A stretch of 64,000 nucleotides of DNA from an uncultured Pseudoruegeria sp. (GTDB lineage: Bacteria > Pseudomonadota > Alphaproteobacteria > Rhodobacterales > Rhodobacteraceae). The notes below the pieces were generated by a model, which did not search any database, was not told the origin of the DNA, and worked only from the letters and a program-made list of their open reading frames with translations. A program made the position numbers and the translations under genes. Where the stretch lies: the NCBI GenBank assembly GCA_947498155.1, contig CANMJD010000001.1, forward strand, positions 248,001 through 312,000, in the 5' to 3' direction. Every line of letters begins with the position of its first letter. The stretch's first letter is position 1. Shown here one piece after another: positions 17,909 through 29,488 of the stretch.

Positions 17909-19387
17909 CTATACCCCGTAAAGGGCGCTGAATTTCGCCTCCAGATAATCCAGCAACGGGCCCTCGTTGGGTTCAAAACCACACGCATGGGTGATGGTCT
18001 CTTTTGGTGTGCGCAGCCCGCCGTGCTGTTGCAGATTTTCGCGCAGCCACCCTGTCGCTGCCGTGGTATCGCCTTGGGCCAATTGCGCATCCAAATCCGG
18101 CAATGCCGCGCGCATCGCCTTATTCAGGCAACCGGCATAGACATTGCCTAAGGTATAGGTCGGGAAATAGCCAAACAGCCCCACGGACCAATGCACATCC
18201 TGAAGCACACCATTTGACGGTCTATCCACGGCGACGCCAAAATCGGCCTTAAATCGTTCGTTCCACGCGGATTGCAGATCGGCCACTTGCAGATCACCGG
18301 CAATGATTTTGCGCTCCAAATCAAACCGCAGAAGGACATGTAGATTGTAATGCACCTCATCTGCCTCGGTGCGAATGTAACCAGAGCCAACACGGTTCAC
18401 TGTACGATAGAAATCTCGGGCATTTGTAACGCCGAATTCGCCGAATTCAGTCTTCATCGCCTCATAAAGCCAGCCGGTAAAAGCTTCGCCCCGCCCCAAT
18501 TGGTTTTCATAGATACGGCTCTGGCTTTCATGCACCCCCATCGAAACCCCGCGCCCCAGTGGCGTCAGGTGGTAGGCGTCCGAAATCCCCTGCTCATAGC
18601 AGGCGTGGCCAACCTCATGGATAGTGGAATAGAAGCAATTGAACGGGTCCTGCGCGGCGGTGCGGGTGGTGATGCGCACATCTTGGCCTGAACCGGAAGA
18701 AAACGGGTGCACCGCTTTATCCAGCCGTCCGGTGTTGAAATCATAGCCAAAACGCTTGGCCAGTTCATGGGTCAGCGCCATTTGCTTATCTTCGTCAAAC
18801 GAGCCGGATAGCGCCGCCGGTTGATCCGGAGCCGCCAGTAGTTTTTCACGCAACGCCACAAGTCGTGGACGCAAGGCGCCAAACATCGCCTCAAGCTCGG
18901 CCCCCGTGGCCCCGGGTTCATAGTCGTTCAGCAAGGCGTCATATAAATCGCCGCCTTCAGCCAGCGCCGCTGCCTCTTCGCGGCGCAGATCGACCACTTT
19001 TGTCAACGTCGGCGCAAAAGCGTCGAAATCCTCATTGGCGCGGGCTTCAGCCCAGATGCCCTGTGCAACCGAGGTTTCACGCGCCAAGGCCGCAGCCAAG
19101 GCGGCGGGCACTTTGGTATTGCGGGTATAGGATTTTTGAACGTGGTCCAGATAGGACAGATCGGCCTGCGACAGCCCCTCTGTCGGGATCGCGGCCAGCC
19201 AGTCACCGATTTTCGGATCGGTGCGCCGGGCATGGAGCACGGTTTCCAGCGCGGCCATTTCTTCTCCGCGTTGGGCGGCCGCGCCGCGGGGCATCATGGT
19301 TTCCTGATCCCAACCCAAACGGCCAGAGATTTCACCAAGCGCAATCGTGTCACGCTGAAAGGCTTTCAGATCATCAAAGTCAGACAT
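17909..19387 (-). CDS. Carboxypeptidase M32 (Taq family)
   Basis: A zinc metallocarboxypeptidase of family M32, cytosolic. The 492 aa protein has the HExxH zinc motif in IHEVGHACYEQG, the downstream HESQSRIYENQLGRG motif and the YIRTEADEVHYNLHV segment, all typical. The track start at 19498 lies inside ctaA; the ATG at 19387 (MSDFDDLKAFQRDTIALGEI) has a GGAGA site and overlaps the ctaA stop (TGATG), so it is preferred. It may hydrolyse imported or degraded peptides. Confidence 0.95.
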   Translation of the reverse strand: MSDFDDLKAFQRDTIALGEISGRLGWDQETMMPRGAAAQRGEEMAALETVLHARRTDPKIGDWLAAIPTEGLSQADLSYLDHVQKSYTRNTKVPAALAAALARETSVAQGIWAEARANEDFDAFAPTLTKVVDLRREEAAALAEGGDLYDALLNDYEPGATGAELEAMFGALRPRLVALREKLLAAPDQPAALSGSFDEDKQMALTHELAKRFGYDFNTGRLDKAVHPFSSGSGQDVRITTRTAAQDPFNCFYSTIHEVGHACYEQGISDAYHLTPLGRGVSMGVHESQSRIYENQLGRGEAFTGWLYEAMKTEFGEFGVTNARDFYRTVNRVGSGYIRTEADEVHYNLHVLLRFDLERKIIAGDLQVADLQSAWNERFKADFGVAVDRPSNGVLQDVHWSVGLFGYFPTYTLGNVYAGCLNKAMRAALPDLDAQLAQGDTTAATGWLRENLQQHGGLRTPKETITHACGFEPNEGPLLDYLEAKFSALYGV

Positions 19388-20532
19388 CAACGTCTCCGGA
19401 TTTTTTGGGCAACAGGGTATTGAGCAGCAAAACGGGCGCGCAGGATCATCACCCAAAGCACAATGGCACCCCCTTGGTGCAGAATGGCAATATTCCACGG
19501 CGAGGCATGCATGACCGTAACGATGCCCAGAACGATCTGGCCAAACAGCATCACCGCCATCCAGTCAAAGGCGCGTTTGGTGGCATCATTTCCGCTCTGG
19601 CGGGACCGGCGCCAGACGATGATCCCAAAGATAAACAGCAGATAGCCCGCCATGCGGTGAATGAATTGCACCAGACCGGCGTTTTCAAAGAAATTGGTCC
19701 ACAGCGGGGTCAATGCAAACATGTCATCTGGCAGGAAGGACCCTGCCATCAACGGCCAGTCGATATACCCGCGTCCGGCATCAATGCCCGCTACCAAAGC
19801 GCCGATGAGAATTTGCAGGCCAGCGAAATGCATCAGGCCGGTGCTCATCGAAAACAGTTTGGGTTCGCGATTTCGGCGGGCTTGAAGTAATTCCCCCTCA
19901 GAGCGGGACAACTTGAGCATAAACCACGTAATCAAGCCGAGGATCACAAAGGCCAGCCCCAAATGGATCGCCAAGCGGTAGGAGGCCACCGAAATCATCC
20001 GCCCGGTCAGGCCAGATGACACCATCCACCAACCAATTGCGCCCTGAAGTCCGCCCAAAACACCCAATAAAAGTGTCGGCTTGGTCCAGCCGGTCGGCAT
20101 TTTGCGGAACGCCAGCAATCCAAAGAACCCGAGCGCCCAGACCAGTCCGACAAACCGGCCCAACTGTCTGTGTCCCCATTCCCACCAATAGATCGATTTA
20201 AATGCCTCCAGCGTCATGCCCTCATTGAGCAATTCATACTGCGGGATTTGCTTGTATTTCTCGAATTCCACCAGCCATGCGGCTTCATTCATCGGGGGAA
20301 CCGCGCCTTTTACAACATTCCATTCGGTGATCGACAAACCACTATCCGTCAGGCGGGTCATGCCACCGATCAGGATCATCGACGCCACAAGTATAAACAG
20401 CATCGCAAGCCAGATTTGAACTGCCCGCCTGCTGCCGGATTTTGCCCGATCAATCAATCCGGTTTGCGGTTTGCTTTCAGCCGGTTTGCTGTCGCTGTCA
20501 ACTTCTTCGAAAATGGAACGTTTCTGACTCAT
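19387..20532 (-). CDS. ctaA: Heme A synthase (COX15/CtaA)
   Basis: Converts heme O to heme A for aa3-type cytochrome oxidase, in the inner membrane. The 381 aa protein has eight predicted membrane spans and conserved heme-ligand regions (GGMTRLTDSGLSITEWNVVKG, WEWGHRQLGRFVGL, QFIHRMAGYLLF, LHQGGAIVLW). The start at 20532 (MSQKRSIFEEVDSDSK) follows a GAGGG site; the longer track start at 20703 overlaps the upstream gene and is rejected. The remaining cta genes are not in the window. Confidence 0.96.
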   Translation of the reverse strand: MSQKRSIFEEVDSDSKPAESKPQTGLIDRAKSGSRRAVQIWLAMLFILVASMILIGGMTRLTDSGLSITEWNVVKGAVPPMNEAAWLVEFEKYKQIPQYELLNEGMTLEAFKSIYWWEWGHRQLGRFVGLVWALGFFGLLAFRKMPTGWTKPTLLLGVLGGLQGAIGWWMVSSGLTGRMISVASYRLAIHLGLAFVILGLITWFMLKLSRSEGELLQARRNREPKLFSMSTGLMHFAGLQILIGALVAGIDAGRGYIDWPLMAGSFLPDDMFALTPLWTNFFENAGLVQFIHRMAGYLLFIFGIIVWRRSRQSGNDATKRAFDWMAVMLFGQIVLGIVTVMHASPWNIAILHQGGAIVLWVMILRARFAAQYPVAQKIRRR

Positions 20533-20612
20533 AAGGCCCTCTTTGGTATTGCGCCAAACGTAGGTCGCGCGCCCTGCAGGGGCAAGGGCTCTTGCGCGCC
20601 CGTCAAACAAGA

Positions 20613-21356
20613 CTAATCGCCGCGCTCTTTCCAGCGCACCATCTGGCGCAGTACCCCGTGCAGGGTTTGCACATCCGCCTTGGTCAGCCCCATGCGCGAC
20701 CACATATTGCGCAGGTTCAGTTTCATGCTGTCGGCCTTATGGTCGGGAAAGAAAAAGCCTGCCTCTTCAAGGCGTTCCTCAAAGTGATCGCCGAGTTTGG
20801 TGACTTCGATACCTTCGGCAAATTCGGTCTTGGCCATTTCCATGCGTTCGGCCACGACCTCTGCGGTCTGGCGCTGCCATTCATAGGACGTGAGCAGCAC
20901 ACATTGCGCCAGATTGAGCGAGGCAAATTCAGGATTGACCGGCACCGAGATGATCGCATTGGCGCGGGCGACATCGTCATTTTCAAGCCCTGCCCGTTCC
21001 GGCCCAAAAAGCACCGCCACCTTTTGGCCCTCGGCAATCATTTCGCGGGCCTTTTCCATGGCGCGTTCCGGACTGTAGACCGGTTTGGTCAAACCACGAT
21101 GGCGGGCCGTGGTGGCAAAAACATAGTTACAATCGGCGATTGCGGCGTCCAGATCATCGTGCAGCTGCGCTTCGTCCAACAACCGCCCCGCGCCTGAGGC
21201 CATGGCCACAGCCTTCTGGTTCGGCCAGCCGTCGCGCGGTGCAACGATGCGCATCCGGTCCAGCCCGAAGTTCCACATCGCTCGAGCGGCCCCGCCGATG
21301 TTTTCCCCCATCTGGGGGCGCACAAGGATCATGGCAGGCTGTTGTTTCGCGGTCAT
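20613..21356 (-). CDS. trmJ: TrmJ/LasT-like SpoU-family RNA methyltransferase
   Basis: A 247 aa SPOUT methyltransferase that would 2'-O-methylate tRNA (position 32 in TrmJ) or rRNA. The SpoU motifs are visible: motif 1 in RPQMGENIGGAARAMWNFGL, motif 2 in VAVLFGPERAGLENDDVA, motif 3 in SLNLAQCVLLTSYEW. A C-terminal helical extension of about 80 residues suits TrmJ. The start at 21356 (MTAKQQPAMILV) is preferred over the longer track start for its GAGAGTG site. The exact RNA target is family inference. Confidence 0.85.
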   Translation of the reverse strand: MTAKQQPAMILVRPQMGENIGGAARAMWNFGLDRMRIVAPRDGWPNQKAVAMASGAGRLLDEAQLHDDLDAAIADCNYVFATTARHRGLTKPVYSPERAMEKAREMIAEGQKVAVLFGPERAGLENDDVARANAIISVPVNPEFASLNLAQCVLLTSYEWQRQTAEVVAERMEMAKTEFAEGIEVTKLGDHFEERLEEAGFFFPDHKADSMKLNLRNMWSRMGLTKADVQTLHGVLRQMVRWKERGD

Positions 21357-21430
21357 GGGGCACTCTCTGATTTCGAAAACGGGCAGCGGCGTGATACGCT
21401 GCCCCCCAAGCCAACGCAAGGAGACAAGTC

Positions 21431-21760
21431 ATGGCCTATGATGCAGGACAAGCCCAGATCATCCGCGATGCCTTGGGGGATCTGGATGGCATTACCGAAC
21501 GCAAGATGTTTGGCGGGCTGTGTTTTATGCTGCACGGGCATATGGTTTGCGGCGTGCATAAAGACGGTGGGATGTTTCGGGTCGGCAAGCCCCGTGAGGC
21601 CGAAGCGCTGTCCCTTTCCGGTGCCGCCCCTTTGTCGTTTACCGGTCGACCGATGGGCGGGATGATCGAGATCGAAGACGCGGGATTTAGTGACGAGGAA
21701 AATCTGGCAAAATGGATAGAATTATCCTTGCAGAACGCGCGATCTTTGCCTCCTAAGTAG
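21431..21760 (+). CDS. TfoX/Sxy N-terminal domain protein
   Basis: A 109 aa protein consisting only of the TfoX N-terminal domain (ITERKMFGGLCFMLHGHMVCGV and the GRPMGGMIEIED segment). Full TfoX regulates competence in gammaproteobacteria, but single-domain versions like this are common in alphaproteobacteria without a proven role. Strong AAGGAGA ribosome site. It is divergent from the trmJ-like gene and precedes the ThiE-like gene. Confidence 0.88.
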   Translation: MAYDAGQAQIIRDALGDLDGITERKMFGGLCFMLHGHMVCGVHKDGGMFRVGKPREAEALSLSGAAPLSFTGRPMGGMIEIEDAGFSDEENLAKWIELSLQNARSLPPK

Positions 21761-21817
21761 CCAATCGTTTCAAACCCCGTTATAGCAACGAAAACCATCA
21801 GAACAGGAGTTCGTCCC

Positions 21818-22438
21818 ATGGCCGATATCGAGCGCCCGCAGATTTACCTCATCACGCCACCGGACTTTGAATTATCCTCTTTTCCCATGAGTTTGGATGC
21901 GGTTCTTGCAGCAGAAGATATCGCCTGCGTGCGTCTGGCACTGGCCACCAAAGACGAAGATAAACTTGCTCGCGCCGCCGATGCGATCCGCGAGGTCTGC
22001 CACACACACGATGTTGCATTGGTTATCGAAAACCACGTCATGATGGTTGAACGTTTAGGGCTGGACGGGGTGCATTTGCTGGACGGGTCTCGTTCGGTGC
22101 GCAAAACCCGCAAGGAACTTGGCCCGGACTCGATTGTCGGGGCTTTCTGCCATGCCTCCAGCCATGATGGCATGGTCGCGGGCGAAGCCGGGGCGGATTA
22201 TGTGGCCTTTGGCCCGGTGGGCATCACGCCTTTGGGCGATGGCACCACAGCACCGCTGGATTTATTTCAATGGTGGAGCCAGATGATCGAAGTGCCTGTG
22301 GTTGCCGAGGGCGCGCTGACGGCAGAATCGATCCGTGCCCTGTCACCAATCACCGACTTTTTTGGCATTGGCGATGAAATCTGGAAAACCGACGATCCGG
22401 TGCAGACCTTAAAAGGTCTAATTGCAGAAATGGAATAA
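21818..22438 (+). CDS. ThiE/TenI-like thiamine phosphate synthase family protein
   Basis: A 206 aa TIM-barrel protein of the ThiE/TenI family. The core includes VALVIENHVMMVERLGLDGVHL and AFCHASSHDGMVAGEAGADYVAFGPVG, equivalent to the ThiE substrate and phosphate loops. The usual ThiE motif following GVHL (GQ.D) is replaced here by LDGSRSV, and there are no other thiamine genes and no THI-box-like leader in the 57 bp upstream. A true thiamine phosphate synthase role is therefore uncertain; a TenI-like or other role is possible. Confidence 0.8.
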   Translation: MADIERPQIYLITPPDFELSSFPMSLDAVLAAEDIACVRLALATKDEDKLARAADAIREVCHTHDVALVIENHVMMVERLGLDGVHLLDGSRSVRKTRKELGPDSIVGAFCHASSHDGMVAGEAGADYVAFGPVGITPLGDGTTAPLDLFQWWSQMIEVPVVAEGALTAESIRALSPITDFFGIGDEIWKTDDPVQTLKGLIAEME

Positions 22439-22443
22439 CCGGC

Positions 22444-23271
22444 CTAGGTCAAATAGTCCTGCAGGCCCTGTTTGACCGCCTTTTCACAATAGGCCGACAG
22501 GGCTTTGCGGTTTTTAAAGGCGTTCACCTTTACAGGTGAATGATACACAACCTCAACCGCCCCTTGTTCTTTGGCGGCCAATGTCTGCAGTAGATGGCTG
22601 CCAAAATCCATATCTCCCCACCAGCCGTAGAATCGCGCATCAGCCCCCAACGGGGCGTGATAGACCACCGAAACCGGCTGCACCCAGAGCGTATCCTTCA
22701 GCGCCGCCGAAAAGAACGCCTGAAACAAGGTCGGTTTGAACGGCAGCACCTGCAGCCCGTCGGTCGAGGTGCCTTCGGGGAAAAACAGCAGCTTATGCCC
22801 CGCCATCAACCGCTCTTCAAAAACCTGTTGATGATGTTTGGCTTCTTTTGGATCGCGGTTGATAAAAACCGTGCCCGTCGCCCGCGCCAGCCAGCCAATA
22901 CCGGGCCAGTTTTGCACTTCGGCCTTTGAAACAAAATACACGCGGTTGCGGGCATTCAGTACAAAAATATCAAGCCAAGACGAATGATTAGCGACCACCG
23001 CCCCCTTATGGCGCATCTGTTGACCGACCGTGGCGCGATCAATGCCCAGGATGCCAAAAGCGGAACGGCATACAAACTGGGTGATATACGGGGTCCAAGG
23101 GCGGTGCACCCCGTAAAGCGGCCGTTCGATCAGTCGGACAAGCAACAGCAGGATCAGACAACCAAAAGTCAGCCCGCCCAACAGCGCCCCGCGCGACAGC
23201 ACGCGCATCCAATCCGCCGCCGTCAACGGGGCAGCCGTCGGAAGGTCCTCGGAATGCCATGTTGCGCTCAT
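22444..23271 (-). CDS. olsA: Lyso-ornithine lipid O-acyltransferase (PlsC family)
   Basis: Adds the second acyl chain to lyso-ornithine lipid, a phosphate-free membrane lipid. The 275 aa membrane protein has the PlsC motifs NHSSWLD (HX4D, about 96-101) and FPEGTSTDG, with an N-terminal membrane anchor. The assignment to OlsA rather than a phosphatidic-acid PlsC rests on the gene overlapping olsB by four bases (ATGA). Roseobacter OlsA has been reported to serve glutamine lipid as well. Confidence 0.88.
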   Translation of the reverse strand: MSATWHSEDLPTAAPLTAADWMRVLSRGALLGGLTFGCLILLLLVRLIERPLYGVHRPWTPYITQFVCRSAFGILGIDRATVGQQMRHKGAVVANHSSWLDIFVLNARNRVYFVSKAEVQNWPGIGWLARATGTVFINRDPKEAKHHQQVFEERLMAGHKLLFFPEGTSTDGLQVLPFKPTLFQAFFSAALKDTLWVQPVSVVYHAPLGADARFYGWWGDMDFGSHLLQTLAAKEQGAVEVVYHSPVKVNAFKNRKALSAYCEKAVKQGLQDYLT

Positions 23272-24047
23272 GTTCGGGGCTCCCGGCTATAGATCGATCG
23301 CTGGCGGGCGTTCATTTGCTCTGTATCCATCACCAGACAAACATCGGTGGTATTAAAGGAATGGTCAACAAAAGCGCCTTCGCCGACAAATCCCCCCAGC
23401 CGCAAATAGGCTTTGATCAGGGCGGGTGTCGCCAGCATGGCGGCCTTGCGGTCGATTTGATCCTTGGGCAACAGGTCCATCGTCTGATAATGCGCGGGCA
23501 CGGCCCGAACGCGCAAGGGTTCTGGCGCCAGATGGCGCCGGTGCAGCAAGGACAGTGGCTGTTTCAGAGCTTCGATATCTGTGCCATGGAAACTGGCAAC
23601 GCCGAACAGAATTTCGATGTCATGCTGCGTCACGTAATCGGCCAGAGCGCTCCAGAGGTGCAGCATCGCCGATCCACCGCGATAATCCTTGTGCAGACAA
23701 GAGCGCCCCAATTCGAGCAAACGCCGCCCCGATGTCTTCAGAACCGTCAGGTCGTATTCGCTTTCGCTGTAAAACACATCCGTCGGCCCGAGCATCTCTT
23801 TGCGCAGCAACCGATAAACCCCAACGACCCCCATGTCGGTGTCAGTTACCCTCTGTCGGTCGATGAGCAGTAAATGATCATACAAGGGATCAAAGCGATC
23901 CCGCTCCAGCCGGTTTTCATGATCGACCAGCGGACCGTCCCCGCCCAGCTCTTCGACAAACACCGCATAGCGTAGTCGTTGCGCCGCCAGAAGCTCGGTA
24001 TCCTGACGCGCCAATCGGGTTTCAAAACGCTGCTCGGAGAGTATCAT
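23268..24047 (-). CDS. olsB: Ornithine N-acyltransferase OlsB
   Basis: Attaches a 3-hydroxyacyl group from ACP to the alpha-amino group of ornithine, the first step of ornithine lipid synthesis. The 259 aa GNAT-related protein has the features of OlsB: LAAQRLRYAVFVEELGGDGP, ELGRSCLHKDYRGGSAMLHLWSAL and GVASFHGTD. It is the first gene of the olsB-olsA unit. In several alphaproteobacteria this pathway rises under phosphate limitation; I did not find a convincing Pho box upstream. Confidence 0.92.
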   Translation of the reverse strand: MILSEQRFETRLARQDTELLAAQRLRYAVFVEELGGDGPLVDHENRLERDRFDPLYDHLLLIDRQRVTDTDMGVVGVYRLLRKEMLGPTDVFYSESEYDLTVLKTSGRRLLELGRSCLHKDYRGGSAMLHLWSALADYVTQHDIEILFGVASFHGTDIEALKQPLSLLHRRHLAPEPLRVRAVPAHYQTMDLLPKDQIDRKAAMLATPALIKAYLRLGGFVGEGAFVDHSFNTTDVCLVMDTEQMNARQRSIYSREPRT

Positions 24048-24202
24048 TAAGGTTCAGACAGTTGTTGCGGTCGCGAGGTTCTAGGGGCTGCTGTGCAAAA
24101 ATGCAACGCGACACCATGCCGTGCCACCTATGGTTGTTTTGTCAAAGCGGACGTGGTTCATTACGCATGTTGCGTTAAAGTTATTTTGTTTTTCAAGTAC
24201 TT

Positions 24203-24394
24203 CTAAACATCAAACACAGGGAGCAGAATGATATTGCGTCCATCTAAAACGACTTTACCCGCCTCCTCAAAATTGACCGTAATGCGATCTCCAATCCTAG
24301 ATTGCACCTGCCCCAACCCCCAGTCGGGCTGGTCGGGGTGCCGCACGAGCATGCCCGGTTCCAAAATGGCATTTAATCCGTTTTCTTCCGTCAT
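24203..24394 (-). CDS. DUF3553 domain small protein
   Basis: A 63 aa protein made almost entirely of a DUF3553 segment (PGMLVRHPDQPDWGLGQVQSRIGDRITVNFEEAGKVVL). This beta-rich fold resembles the small domain found in UvrD/CarD-like contexts and may bind protein or nucleic acid. Function unknown. Divergent from chpT, with only 17 bp between the two start codons, so the promoters must overlap or lie within coding sequence. Confidence 0.82.
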   Translation of the reverse strand: MTEENGLNAILEPGMLVRHPDQPDWGLGQVQSRIGDRITVNFEEAGKVVLDGRNIILLPVFDV

Positions 24395-24411
24395 TTCAGA
24401 AATTTCCGTCT

Positions 24412-25023
24412 ATGGATGAGCCGCAGCACGGCGAAATCGCCGCCCTCGTCAGCGCAAGAATTTGTCATGACTTGATAAACCCTTTAAGCGCGATTGGAAA
24501 TGGTATTGAACTGCTGGGGTTGACCAGTGCCGAGGGCTCTGCCGAGTTGGAATTGCTTCAGCGGTCGGTGCAATCGGCACAGGCCAGATTACAGTTTTTG
24601 CGGATCGCCTTCGGATCGGCAAAAGACGATACGGCGACTGTAGATGCCACCTATCTGTCGGACCTGATTGCCCGATTGACGAAAGGCCAGAGGCACCAGA
24701 TATTCTGGAAAATAAAGACCGAAACCCGCCGTTCAGACGCGCAGTTGATCTGTTTGATGTTGCTTTGTGCGATGGCGGCGATGCCACTTGGCGGGCGGCT
24801 GTGCATCACGCATTTACCCGACAGTTTTGCAATCAAGGCCGAGACAAATCGGGTGGACCTTGATCCACAGTTCTGGCAGGCAATCCTGCAGCGCATTGCT
24901 CCGCAAGAGATCAACGCGCGGACGATCCAGTTTCCGTTTCTGATCAATTTCCTGATCGAAACCGGCAAAAGGGCCGATGTCGCGGAATCCGAAGACGGTT
25001 TCGAATTCCGCGTCACGTCTTAA
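24412..25023 (+). CDS. chpT: Histidine phosphotransferase ChpT
   Basis: In Caulobacter ChpT passes phosphate from CckA to CtrA and CpdR. In Rhodobacteraceae the same relay controls motility, gene transfer agent and related traits. The 203 aa protein has the DHp-like helix SARICHDLINPLSAIGNGIELL with phosphoaccepting His19, and a degenerate C-terminal ATPase-like fold. Length is normal. The partners cckA and ctrA are not in this window. Confidence 0.85.
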   Translation: MDEPQHGEIAALVSARICHDLINPLSAIGNGIELLGLTSAEGSAELELLQRSVQSAQARLQFLRIAFGSAKDDTATVDATYLSDLIARLTKGQRHQIFWKIKTETRRSDAQLICLMLLCAMAAMPLGGRLCITHLPDSFAIKAETNRVDLDPQFWQAILQRIAPQEINARTIQFPFLINFLIETGKRADVAESEDGFEFRVTS

Positions 25024-26280
25024 TCAGGGACGCACGGTGCCATCGCCGACGACCAGATATTTAAAACTGGTCAATTGCTGGGCCCCCACCGGACCACGGG
25101 CATGCATTTTGCCCGTGGCGATACCGATCTCGGCCCCCATGCCGAATTCGCCGCCATCCGCAAATTGGGTCGAGGCGTTACGCATCAGGATCGCACTGTC
25201 CAGACGGGTAAAGAATCGATCAGCAACCGCGTCGTCTTCGGTCAGAATGCAATCTGTATGATCAGAGCCGTACTGGCGGATATGGGCAATCGCCCCATCC
25301 ACGTCATCGACGATTTTTGCCGCAATGATCATGTCCAGAAACTCTTTGCCAAAGTCGGCGTCCGTGGCGGGGAGCGATCCGGTCAGGCCATCAGCAGCAC
25401 GGACTTCAACGCCGGCCTCTTTCAACATATCGATCAAAGCCGCGCCAAGGCTGTCGGCAATATCGCGGTGGATCAGCAGGCATTCGGCGGACCCACAGAT
25501 GCCAGTGCGCCGGGTTTTAGCGTTGAGCACAACCGCCATGGCTTTTTCAGCATCGGCGGCCGCATCGACATAGATGTGGCAGATGCCTTCCAGATGGGCA
25601 AAAACCGGCACGCGGGCTTCGCGTTGCACCAATCCGACAAGCCCCTTACCACCGCGCGGCACGATTACATCGATAAAGTCGACCATTTTCAACATCTGCG
25701 CCACGGCTTCGCGGTCGCGTGTGGGCACCAGTTGTACCGCATCTTCAGGCAGACCGGCGGCGCGCAGGCCCTCTTGCAGGCAGGCATGGATCAGGCTGGC
25801 GGAATGAAAGCTTTCCGACCCACCGCGCAGGATAACCGCATTGCCCGCTTTCAGGCACAGCGCCCCGGCATCCGCCGTCACATTGGGGCGGCTTTCATAG
25901 ATAACACCGATTACGCCCAAAGGCGTGCGCACCCGCTTGATATGCAAGCCAGAGGCCATATCCCATTCGGTGATGGTTTCCCCAACCGGATCAGCCTGCC
26001 CTGCCACGGCGCGCAAACCGTCAACGATTCCCTGAATACGGTCCTCGTCCAGCATCAAACGGTCCATCATCGCCGGGCTTAGCCCCTTGTCGCGGCCAAA
26101 TGCCATGTCTTTGACATTGGCGGCAATGATCTCTGCCCGGCGTGCCCAAACCTCATCAGCGGCGGCCCGCAGAGCTTTTTCTTTGCTGTCAGCCGAGGCA
26201 AAGCCCAGTTCGGCGGCGGCGGATTTGGCCCGTGCGCCAATGTCGGCCATTAAGGAGTCGATATTTTCGATGTCATTCAT
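25024..26280 (-). CDS. proA: Gamma-glutamyl phosphate reductase
   Basis: Reduces gamma-glutamyl phosphate to glutamate semialdehyde, the second step of proline synthesis. The 418 aa aldehyde-dehydrogenase-fold protein has the catalytic Cys region in [12 protein letters not shown] and the signature [24 protein letters not shown] place the start at 26280 ([15 protein letters not shown]), which matches homologues; the longer track start at 26316 adds residues not expected. It lies 68 bp downstream of proB, so obgE-proB-proA probably form one transcript. Confidence 0.97.
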   Translation of the reverse strand: MNDIENIDSLMADIGARAKSAAAELGFASADSKEKALRAAADEVWARRAEIIAANVKDMAFGRDKGLSPAMMDRLMLDEDRIQGIVDGLRAVAGQADPVGETITEWDMASGLHIKRVRTPLGVIGVIYESRPNVTADAGALCLKAGNAVILRGGSESFHSASLIHACLQEGLRAAGLPEDAVQLVPTRDREAVAQMLKMVDFIDVIVPRGGKGLVGLVQREARVPVFAHLEGICHIYVDAAADAEKAMAVVLNAKTRRTGICGSAECLLIHRDIADSLGAALIDMLKEAGVEVRAADGLTGSLPATDADFGKEFLDMIIAAKIVDDVDGAIAHIRQYGSDHTDCILTEDDAVADRFFTRLDSAILMRNASTQFADGGEFGMGAEIGIATGKMHARGPVGAQQLTSFKYLVVGDGTVRP

Positions 26281-26348
26281 CGTTCTTAGTCCTGTGTCTT
26301 TGGTGCGCGTCGGCATTTGGATATTTATATCAAAATGAAATGCGGATC

Positions 26349-28561
<2,213 letters not shown>

Positions 28562-28585
28562 TCAACGGCAAAGGCGGAGCATGCA

Positions 28586-29455
28586 GTGAATATCTCGATA
28601 CAGCCCCCGGTTTTACAAGAGGCGCAGCGCGATTTTATCCCGACAGGTCATGCCATTCGGGTCTTTGGCATGCGGCGTTCGGGCAATCACGGGATCATCA
28701 ACTGGATCAAACGCAACACCGATAGCGGTCAGACGATCTTTTTGAACAACTGCCGTTTTGGCGATCCGCTGCTGATGTTCCAATCTGTGGCCCATTCTAA
28801 AGGCACCGCCGAACGGCGCATCCTGAATGTTGAAAACCACCCGAAAATGCGCCGCGCGGTGGTGCAGTTTAATACCTCTGAAAACCATATCGTCTCTTAT
28901 GAAAATCTGACGTTGGGTGAAATTCAGGCCGATCCTACAACACCGGACGGGCGGTATGCACCAACGGTAGAATGGAAAAACGTGTTGATTTATCGGCGTT
29001 TTCTTAACTGGCTGGCCTCTTATCTGAAGCTCATGCACAAAAAGAAAAGCGCGCCCTATCGCCATACTTTTCGCGATGCGCTCTGGCGCTATAAGGCGGC
29101 CTTGCTAGAGGTTGACCGCCTGCAGGGGGATGACATCATCCCGATCCACTATGACAGATGGGCGGCTGATCCGGCCTATCGGGAAAACCGCCTGAGCAAG
29201 CTATCGCTGCCGATTCTGGACAACAGCCTGGGTGAAATTGCGCGCTATGGGGGGGGCTCATCCTTTGGTCAAGAGCCCCAAACAAGCGACACCGTCGTGC
29301 ACGCCGAACGCTGGGCCGAATTTGAAAACCAAAGCAAGTTTCGAAAAATTCTGAACGCGATGCTGGATGATCCCGAATTTCACGGGCTGGTCGAAAAGCA
29401 TTTCCCCGAAGACATCGCCATCGCGCAAAACCTTGTAACCCGTTCAAAGGGTTAG
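28586..29455 (+). CDS. Sulfotransferase-fold P-loop protein, function unknown
   Basis: A 289 aa soluble protein with the motif VFGMRRSGNHGIINWI (residues 26-41). This resembles the PAPS-binding 5'-phosphosulfate loop (RSGN/T) of sulfotransferases. A possible second phosphate-binding segment is VLIYRRFLNWLASYLK. The start is GTG at 28586 with AAGGCGGAG upstream; the ATG five bases earlier is out of frame and terminates at once. Divergent from obgE. No sulfate-activation or polysaccharide genes lie next to it, so a sulfotransferase or glycan-related kinase activity is only inference. Confidence 0.6.
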   Translation: MNISIQPPVLQEAQRDFIPTGHAIRVFGMRRSGNHGIINWIKRNTDSGQTIFLNNCRFGDPLLMFQSVAHSKGTAERRILNVENHPKMRRAVVQFNTSENHIVSYENLTLGEIQADPTTPDGRYAPTVEWKNVLIYRRFLNWLASYLKLMHKKKSAPYRHTFRDALWRYKAALLEVDRLQGDDIIPIHYDRWAADPAYRENRLSKLSLPILDNSLGEIARYGGGSSFGQEPQTSDTVVHAERWAEFENQSKFRKILNAMLDDPEFHGLVEKHFPEDIAIAQNLVTRSKG

Positions 29456-29488
29456 GCCGCGGGGGCGCTGCCCCTTGGCTTTGCTATA

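Noticed and set aside
25075-26082. 335 aa plus-strand ORF
   Set aside because: Antisense to proA. Long because of biased codon use in the real gene.
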